Of a stretch of DNA of 37,002 bases, positions 33,001 to 37,002 are shown piece after piece. Positions within the stretch are counted from its first letter, which is position 1. The number at the start of each line of letters is the position of its first letter. Position numbers and translations under genes: made by a program. Source of the DNA: JAHWJR01 sp035942035 (GTDB lineage: Bacteria > Actinomycetota > Acidimicrobiia > Acidimicrobiales > CADCSY01); contig DASZDK010000004.1 of NCBI GenBank assembly GCA_035942035.1, forward strand, positions 1-37,002. The letters are read 5' to 3'. The notes beneath the pieces were generated by a model. The model did not search any database. It had not been told where the DNA came from and saw only the letters and a list, made by a program, of their open reading frames with translations.

Positions 33001-33291
33001 TCTCCGGCTCTTCCACGCCACTATCTCAATGCGATCTGGCTCCAGGTGGGAGTGGCGTTGGTGGCCACGTCGGCTGAGCTCCTGGACGCGGCGGTCGTCG
33101 CCGCTCGCCAGTCTGCACCACTCGAGCGAGCGCTGGCACTCCTTCTCGGCGCTCAGGTCATCGGGGGCCCGGCGACCGGGCGATGGCTGGAGGAGGCCGC
33201 CGAGCTCTGGGGCGCCGCCGGGGCCCACCGGGACGCCACGCGTGCTCGCCGGCTCCTGGCCCAAGTCGCACCGGCACGAGCACGGGAATAG
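30043..33291 (+). CDS. Zinc-ribbon / class III nucleotidyl cyclase / ATPase / TPR protein
   Basis: A 1082-aa multidomain signalling protein. An N-terminal zinc ribbon has C4, C7, C18 and C21. A class III cyclase domain (about 35-215) has the metal-binding Asp residues D44 (FTDITGST) and D88 (KFIGDAIVAIFG), the purine-contacting K84, and N162/R166 in GDAVNVAARLEQ, so it looks catalytically complete. An AAA/STAND-type ATPase (about 229-600) has Walker A GPAGVGKS (about 261) and Walker B VVMLDDIH. A helical TPR-like region fills about 620-1080. This is the common actinobacterial architecture of large cyclases. The trigger is unknown. The GTG start gives VPLCPGC, the usual zinc-ribbon N-terminus. 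Confidence 0.92.
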   Translation: MPLCPGCDQENPVIARFCLACGSSLIRGADARDVRKTVTVIFTDITGSTSLGERLDPETLRRLVGRYFEQMKAVVERHGGTVEKFIGDAIVAIFGIPQVHEDDALRAVRAVWDMREALGRLNDDLERGWGVRFQTRTGVNTGEVMAGDPTTGQTFVTGDAVNVAARLEQAAQPDEVLVGDVTHRLTRNAVTVEPLPPLALKGKEEEVPVFRLLDVRPGAPGVGRRFDSPIVGRGRQLSRLQHAFKSSVEDHACQLFTVLGPAGVGKSRLAQEMLASIGDEAAVLVGRCPAYGDALPLLPIREVVTQAAGINANESPDDVRSKIAALVKDSQDRGLVVERLAQVMGLTEANAPSEEISWAVLELLETLARDRPLVVMLDDIHRADASLLDLVEHIVEWTGDLPILLLCLARRELLEDRPTWGGGKPNSTTMVLSPLPDDECGQLLENLMGRERLDPSARDRIVRATEGNPLFVEEVLSMLIDEGLIGRDGEQWVPRADLSRVPVPPTVHALVAARLDRLGGDERRVLECAAVVGTTFSQAAVSAIAAERSGDDVGAGLRALVRRDLLGRERGADAREPTFHFRHAVIREAAYQAIPKEVRARLHESCANWLQSTGGDRAAEYDELVGEHLERAYRYHLEVGRLDEQRRELAARAFDRLAASGRLALARGEMTAAADRLRRSLDLLEPDSPRWPSLLLDLGTSLVCQGRLEEAARLVAAAPEAADRGGARVTVSALLALWHGDPDAAVSAAQEALRQWSPEHDPKIVCAALDVMGRADDALGRRDEAAEAFRRWAEVAEGNGLTGSHVQALMELGNLQFLSGGSDEGLRAARDLARATGTVRSLVLSDLSLVWWLGHHARGEEAVSVAEEALDLCRRFRIDLLPHAYVAAGWARNRISCDDGEALLAEGLSRAPNDDDVAIIVASSRGDCALRAGRIEEAVAQHEQGMARMRAAPAAAPVAVPFKRVCALVLAGRSEDANRALDEARTSPALPRHYLNAIWLQVGVALVATSAELLDAAVVAARQSAPLERALALLLGAQVIGGPATGRWLEEAAELWGAAGAHRDATRARRLLAQVAPARARE

Positions 33292-33354
33292 TGGCGTCGT
33301 GGCTGTGGCCAGGAGACTCCAAAGCACCACGCTGCTGGGCTCCGCCACCGATGC

Positions 33355-33489
33355 TCACCGCAGCAGTGCGGCCCCAGGGCCACGGCCAGGCCGACTCGTC
33401 ATCAAGGGTTCATCGCCGACCTGCTCCCCGTGTTCCTCGGCGAGCTGCTCGACGTGGCGCCGGAAGGCCTGTTCGTCCTCGCCGGCCAC
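33355..33489 (-). CDS. Possible 44-aa ORF or gene remnant (doubtful)
   Basis: The gap 33292-33568 between the convergent cyclase and SthA-like genes contains no firm gene. On the minus strand a GTG-started frame reads VAGEDEQAFRRHVEQLAEEH and onward, with high third-position GC and an amphipathic helix. A stop codon lies upstream in frame. It may be a remnant of a gene downstream of the SthA-like gene, or chance. Confidence 0.2.
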   Translation of the reverse strand: MAGEDEQAFRRHVEQLAEEHGEQVGDEPLMTSRPGRGPGAALLR

Positions 33490-33568
33490 CGCTGCGACGC
33501 CAAGCTAGATGCGGCCCGTCGGCGATGAACCAGGGTGGCTGGCATCTCGCGAGCGTGCTACCAGCCGG

Positions 33569-35002
33569 CTATCCGGCCACGTCGCCGAAAGCAGCTCGGA
33601 CCTCGAGGTGGGTGAGGGCGTCGTACGCGGCGTACTTGTAGGCGTCGGTCCTCGTGGGCACGTTGAACGTCGCGTGGACGAACTCCTCGATGTTCCCCCC
33701 GTGACGGATCACCGCCTGGCCGTGATGGACGAGCTCGGCGGCGTCATCCCCAAAGATGTGGACGCCGAGCAGCCGTCCGGTCTGCCTGTCGCACACCAGC
33801 TTGACCAGGCCCTCGGTGTCCCCGGCGATCACCGCTCGAGGGTTCCGCTCGAACCAGCCACGGCCGACCTCGTAGTGGACGCCGGCGTCTCGGGCGGCGT
33901 CCTCGGTCATCCCCACGCCGGCAGCCTCCGGGATGGTGTAGACGGCGACGGGAGGCAGGCGGTCGACGGCTTGCTTCAGGGGGATCCCGAAGGCGTCGCA
34001 CATCGCGACGCGAGCCTGCTCCATCGAGACCGAGGCGAGCGCCGGCGGGCCGATGACGTCGCCGGCCGCGTAGACGTGCTCCGCGGTGGTCCGGAACCTC
34101 TCGTCAACCAGGATGCGGCCACCGGCGTCGACCTCCACGCCGGCCGTCTCCAGGCCGAGGTCCTCCGTGTTGCTCACCCGGCCCGCAGCGAACAGAAGCC
34201 GGTCGGGGTGAAGCACTCGCCCCCCGTCGAGCTCGACGACGAGGGAGTCCCCGTCGTCGTCCAGACGAGATATCCCGCAGCCCAGGGCGAGCTCGAGCCC
34301 CGAGCGACGCAACGAGGCCTCGAGGAGCCGGGCGATCTCGGCATCGAGTATCGGAAGGAGTCGCCTGGACTGCTCCACCAGGTGGACCTCGACTCCGACG
34401 GCGGCAAAGATCGAGGCGTACTCGCACCCGACGGGGCCGGCACCGACGATCACCATGCTCCCGAAGGGCTGATCCAACCGGAGGATCTCGTCGGAGTCGA
34501 GAACGGTGTGACCGTTGAAAGGGATGCCCGGGGGCCGGAGGGGGCGGGAGCCGGTGGCCACGAGGGTGACGTGGGCGTCGAGCACACGCTCTTCGTCGTC
34601 GGAGGTGACCCGGACCCGGCCCTCCGGTGCCAGCCGGGCACGGCCGCGGACGAGGTCGATCCTGTGCCGGGTGACGTTGTCCCTCACTGCTTCACTCATC
34701 GCCGTGCTGATCTCCGTAGCGCGCCCCTTCAGCCGCTCGAAGGCCGCAACCGGGTCGAGCTCCAGGCTCACTCCGTAGACGTCTCTCTTCCTCCAACCAC
34801 TGACGTAGAGCGCGGTCTCACGCAGGGCCTTGCTTGGCATGCCCCCCGTGGCCGCCGGGGTGCCACCGAGGTCGGGCCCCCATTCCACGATGGCCACTCG
34901 CTTGCCGTGGTAGGCAGCTTGTGCGGCACCTTTCTCCCCGGCAGGGCCCGAGCCGATGACGACGAGGTCGTAGTGATCGGCATCGTTGTGGTCCAGACTC
35001 AT
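33569..35002 (-). CDS. SthA-like NAD(P) pyridine nucleotide-disulfide family oxidoreductase lacking redox cysteines
   Basis: A 477-aa flavoprotein with FAD motif DLVVIGSGPAGEKGA, NAD(P) motif MVIVGAGPVGCEYA, the second FAD motif VYAAGDVIGPPA and a C-terminal dimerisation domain ending HATFNVPTRTDAYKYAAYD, most like soluble transhydrogenase SthA. The active-site segment reads GGTPAATGGMPSKA (46-59), so both cysteines of the GGTCxxxGCxPSKA disulfide are replaced (P49, G54). It cannot act as a classic disulfide reductase; hydride transfer between NADH and NADP+ is the likely reaction. The ATG overlaps the upstream stop as ATGA. Confidence 0.85.
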   Translation of the reverse strand: MSLDHNDADHYDLVVIGSGPAGEKGAAQAAYHGKRVAIVEWGPDLGGTPAATGGMPSKALRETALYVSGWRKRDVYGVSLELDPVAAFERLKGRATEISTAMSEAVRDNVTRHRIDLVRGRARLAPEGRVRVTSDDEERVLDAHVTLVATGSRPLRPPGIPFNGHTVLDSDEILRLDQPFGSMVIVGAGPVGCEYASIFAAVGVEVHLVEQSRRLLPILDAEIARLLEASLRRSGLELALGCGISRLDDDGDSLVVELDGGRVLHPDRLLFAAGRVSNTEDLGLETAGVEVDAGGRILVDERFRTTAEHVYAAGDVIGPPALASVSMEQARVAMCDAFGIPLKQAVDRLPPVAVYTIPEAAGVGMTEDAARDAGVHYEVGRGWFERNPRAVIAGDTEGLVKLVCDRQTGRLLGVHIFGDDAAELVHHGQAVIRHGGNIEEFVHATFNVPTRTDAYKYAAYDALTHLEVRAAFGDVAG

Positions 35003-35862
35003 CGGCTACCCCTCGGCGTGGACGGCAGCCGAAGGGCGAGGCCCTCTCGGGCCACCACCACCTCGAGTGCCCGACTCCTCAGCGACTCGGCGATGATCTC
35101 GACCTGATCGTCCGTTCGCGCCGGGTCGTGGTGGAACAGCGCCAGGCACCGGGCGCCGGCTCGCTCGCCCAGCCCGACGGCGTACTCTGCCGCGGCGTGC
35201 CCGTAGCTGCCGCGAGTCCGGAGCTCCTCGGCGGTGTACTGGGCGTCGTGAATCAACAAGTGGGCGTCACGGGCCAGCTCCAGTCCGGCGGGGTGGTACT
35301 CGCCCACACCGTCTTCGCCCGGTCCCAGGGACTGTGGCGCGTGGTCGGATAGGTAGGCCACGGCGGCGTTTCCGTCACTGACCCGCAAGCCGAACGTGCG
35401 CCCGCCCTTGTGGGGGATTTCCCGCACGAGCACCTCGAACCCTTCGACGTCCAGCAGGCCCGGCTCGATGGCACGGAACTCCCATGTCCCCCGCAGCTCC
35501 ATGGGCACGATAGGAAACAGCGGTGGGGAGATCATGCGGGCCAGGACGCTCTCGAGCGTGTCGCCCGCCGGCGCCGGGCCCAACACGACCACCTCGGCGT
35601 GCGGGTGGTCGCCAGCGGCGAAGAAGGGCAGGCCCTGGGTGTGGTCCCAGTGGAGATGACCGAGGACGAGCGTCCCCTGGAACGGCCGGCCGTCCAGCGA
35701 CGCCGACAGCCGGCGCAGACCGGTGCCGGCGTCGAGGACCAAGCGGGGCACGTGGTCCCCGTCGGCAGTGATGGCGACACACGAGGTGTGGCCGCCCACC
35801 CGCGCGAATCCGTGACCCGGTGATGGCGTCGAGCCGCGAACGCCGTGGAAGGTCACCAGCAC
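34999..35862 (-). CDS. Metallo-beta-lactamase-fold hydrolase (possible cyclic phosphodiesterase)
   Basis: A 287-aa protein with the start HGVRGSTPSPG, GGHTSCVAI, LVLDAGTGLR, and the metal motif HLHWDH (H69, H71, D73, H74), followed by later ligands in YLSDHAP and FHHDP. The GxRGSxPxPG...GGxTSC opening belongs to the RNase Z/PhnP-like branch of MBL hydrolases, several of which cleave phosphodiesters. Its location directly after a cyclic-nucleotide-binding gene (4-nt gap) makes cyclic nucleotide or related phosphodiester cleavage attractive, but this is inference. The start is the GTG at 35862; a longer frame runs into the upstream gene. Confidence 0.85.
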   Translation of the reverse strand: MLVTFHGVRGSTPSPGHGFARVGGHTSCVAITADGDHVPRLVLDAGTGLRRLSASLDGRPFQGTLVLGHLHWDHTQGLPFFAAGDHPHAEVVVLGPAPAGDTLESVLARMISPPLFPIVPMELRGTWEFRAIEPGLLDVEGFEVLVREIPHKGGRTFGLRVSDGNAAVAYLSDHAPQSLGPGEDGVGEYHPAGLELARDAHLLIHDAQYTAEELRTRGSYGHAAAEYAVGLGERAGARCLALFHHDPARTDDQVEIIAESLRSRALEVVVAREGLALRLPSTPRGSR

Positions 35863-35866
35863 GGGT

Positions 35867-36874
35867 TCAGCGCGCCTGGTCCTCGCGGCGGTGGCCTTCT
35901 CGCAGCTGCGCCAGCACCTCCGGGTCCAGGTCCACGTCCCGGGCGACGGCCACCTTGCAGGATGTGAGGGCTCGCAACGTCGCTGTGCGCCGGCCGGCTT
36001 CGAGGATGGCCCGCTCGCCCAGCACCGCACCGGGTCCCAGCTCAGCGACGCTCTCGCCGCCGACCTCGGCGGCGAGGACGCCGTCGAGCAGCAGGAACAG
36101 CTCGTCGCCGGCCTCCCCCTCTTCGACGAGCGTCCGGCCCTGCTTCACCGTGCGGATGCGAGGGCTACGGCCGCCGCGCATGATGCGGCTAGCGAGCTCA
36201 CGCTCCAGTGCGGTCTCCACCTCGGTGGTGAGGGCAGGGGAGTCCTCCTCGCCCCACGGGGAGTGCTTACCGAAGGCATGCCGGTACCACTGGTCGAAGT
36301 CGATCATGCCGGACTTCGAGACGAGCTTCCCCCCGTCGTCGTAGACCCAGTGGCGGGGGAACGGAGAGGCGCCGGCCAGGCGGCCCTGGCGGCGCCCGTC
36401 GGCGTGCAGGGTCAGCTCCAGCGTTGTCCACGCCAGAGGCGCCGCCACCTGCACGAAGGGTGGGCGGCTCACCCGGCGAGGGGCGGGAACGCCGGTGCGA
36501 CCGCCGGCGCTCTGGCGGAATCGGACCCAGCCGTCACCCACCTCCGGCTTTGGCCTTTTGTCCGGCAGCGGGGCGGCGGCCACGGTCACCGATCTGCCGA
36601 CCTTCACGGTGGTACTGCCCATCACCCCGCTGCCTGCCTGCCCGTGGCCGAGGATGCGGCCGTCGCCGCCCACGTCGATCCACGCCCGAAGCTGGTTGGC
36701 GAACCGGAAGCGATCTTCGGCCCGCAGCGTCTCGATGGCGTCCGGTCCGCCGATCTGGTCGGGCGGTGGCTGGTCGTAGTGGGCGGCGCCCATCTCGAAG
36801 GGCAGCCTGGTCACCCCCTTCACTGCCTCGGATGGGATCCACGAGATGGAGGTGACGGACGACTCGACTCTCAC
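35867..36874 (-). CDS. Cyclic-nucleotide-binding domain protein
   Basis: A 335-aa cytosolic protein. The C-terminal domain (about 240-330) is a cNMP beta-roll: VKQGRTLVEEGEAGDELFLLLDGVLA and the phosphate-binding cassette GAVLGERAILEAGRRTATLRA, with Glu and Arg positioned as in cAMP-binding CRP-type domains. The first 235 residues are not recognised (IGGPDAIETLRAEDRFRF, ADGRRQGRLAGASPFPRHWV); there is no helix-turn-helix, so it is not a CRP-type transcription factor. The GTG at 36874 has TAGCGT 6 nt upstream and no Shine-Dalgarno sequence. It is the first gene of the minus-strand operon with the MBL hydrolase and SthA-like protein. Confidence 0.85.
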   Translation of the reverse strand: MRVESSVTSISWIPSEAVKGVTRLPFEMGAAHYDQPPPDQIGGPDAIETLRAEDRFRFANQLRAWIDVGGDGRILGHGQAGSGVMGSTTVKVGRSVTVAAAPLPDKRPKPEVGDGWVRFRQSAGGRTGVPAPRRVSRPPFVQVAAPLAWTTLELTLHADGRRQGRLAGASPFPRHWVYDDGGKLVSKSGMIDFDQWYRHAFGKHSPWGEEDSPALTTEVETALERELASRIMRGGRSPRIRTVKQGRTLVEEGEAGDELFLLLDGVLAAEVGGESVAELGPGAVLGERAILEAGRRTATLRALTSCKVAVARDVDLDPEVLAQLREGHRREDQAR

Positions 36875-36880
36875 GGCGCC

Positions 36881-36886
36881 ACGCTA
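36881..36886 (-). promoter_or_regulatory. -10-like hexamer of the cNMP-binding operon
   Basis: TAGCGT on the minus strand ends 6 nt before the GTG at 36874. No Shine-Dalgarno sequence, consistent with a leaderless transcript. Confidence 0.35.
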
Positions 36887-36927
36887 TGCACGTTTGTCGG
36901 CCGGCGACCACCGTGGTACTGCCTTCG

Positions 36928-36979
36928 CCAGGTGGGGTCAGCACCACCTGGTGTATGCCGGGTGCCCTTCCGCACCCGG
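36928..36979. terminator. Two adjacent perfect hairpins at the window end
   Basis: Hairpin 1 is CCAGGTGG / CCACCTGG with an 8-nt loop (36928-36951). Hairpin 2 is CCGGGTGC / GCACCCGG with a 6-nt loop (36958-36979). They lie upstream of the cNMP-binding operon and most likely terminate a gene beyond the right edge. Otherwise 36887-37002 shows no coding sequence I can support. Confidence 0.45.
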
Positions 36980-37002
36980 TCGGTGTGCGCGACAACGGGG
37001 GA

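Noticed and set aside
33509..35107. Plus-strand frame antisense to the SthA-like gene
   Set aside because: The minus strand has FAD and NAD(P) motifs in order; the plus-strand product is a shadow.

Overview
The window reads as a chromosomal segment of a high-GC actinobacterium. Much of the gene order (DAK2 protein-recG-rsmD-coaD-DivIVA-like-yceD-rpmF-plsX-acpP-rnc-mutM-smc-ftsY-ffh-rpsP-khpA-rimM-trmD-rplS-lepB-yraN) matches the mycobacterial recG/rnc/smc/ffh/trmD region as I remember it. The separate L28/cold-shock/GTP-PEPCK cluster and the many short-leader promoters would suit the class Acidimicrobiia, but that class assignment is inference. No rRNA, tRNA, CRISPR array, transposase or phage gene was seen.

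Layout. Positions 1-648 hold the 3' part of a membrane-anchored VWA protein. On the minus strand, 3026 down to 676 carries rpmB, a small divergent cold-shock-fold protein and GTP-dependent PEP carboxykinase. From 3083 to 22140 a nearly gap-free plus-strand housekeeping block covers a FakA-like kinase, DNA repair (recG, mutM), CoA, phospholipid and ACP supply (coaD, plsX, acpP), RNA processing and ribosome maturation (rsmD, rnc, khpA, rimM, trmD), ribosomal proteins (rpmF, rpsP, rplS), chromosome condensation (smc), and protein targeting and export (ffh, ftsY, lepB). Intergenic oddities here are an 84-bp tandem repeat with a perfect palindrome before rpmF and a three-fold 11-bp repeat at the lepB/yraN junction.

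After yraN the conserved order breaks. A two-gene micro-operon (37-aa membrane protein, 59-aa Cys/His protein), a NagZ-like glycoside hydrolase 3 lipoprotein and a decayed nucleosidase gene follow. Then comes a compact four-gene accessory operon (24590-29866): a CBM48-like/gluconate-2-dehydrogenase-subunit-3 fusion, a GMC FAD oxidoreductase, and two related cupin proteins. It sits behind a promoter densely packed with TGTCCC/GGGACA palindromes and ends in a hairpin. It is the best candidate for an undescribed system, probably oxidation of a sugar or glycoside followed by metal-dependent processing of the product.

The last part looks like a cyclic-nucleotide neighbourhood. A 1082-aa zinc-ribbon/class III cyclase/ATPase/TPR protein on the plus strand converges on a minus-strand operon of a cyclic-nucleotide-binding protein, a metallo-beta-lactamase-fold hydrolase (possible phosphodiesterase) and an SthA-like flavoprotein that lacks both redox cysteines.

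A recurrent signal is a TANNNT -10-like hexamer ending only 6-10 nt before ATG or GTG with no Shine-Dalgarno sequence (rpmB, DAK2 gene, rsmD, smc, ftsY, ffh, GH3 gene, cNMP gene). This suggests many leaderless transcripts.
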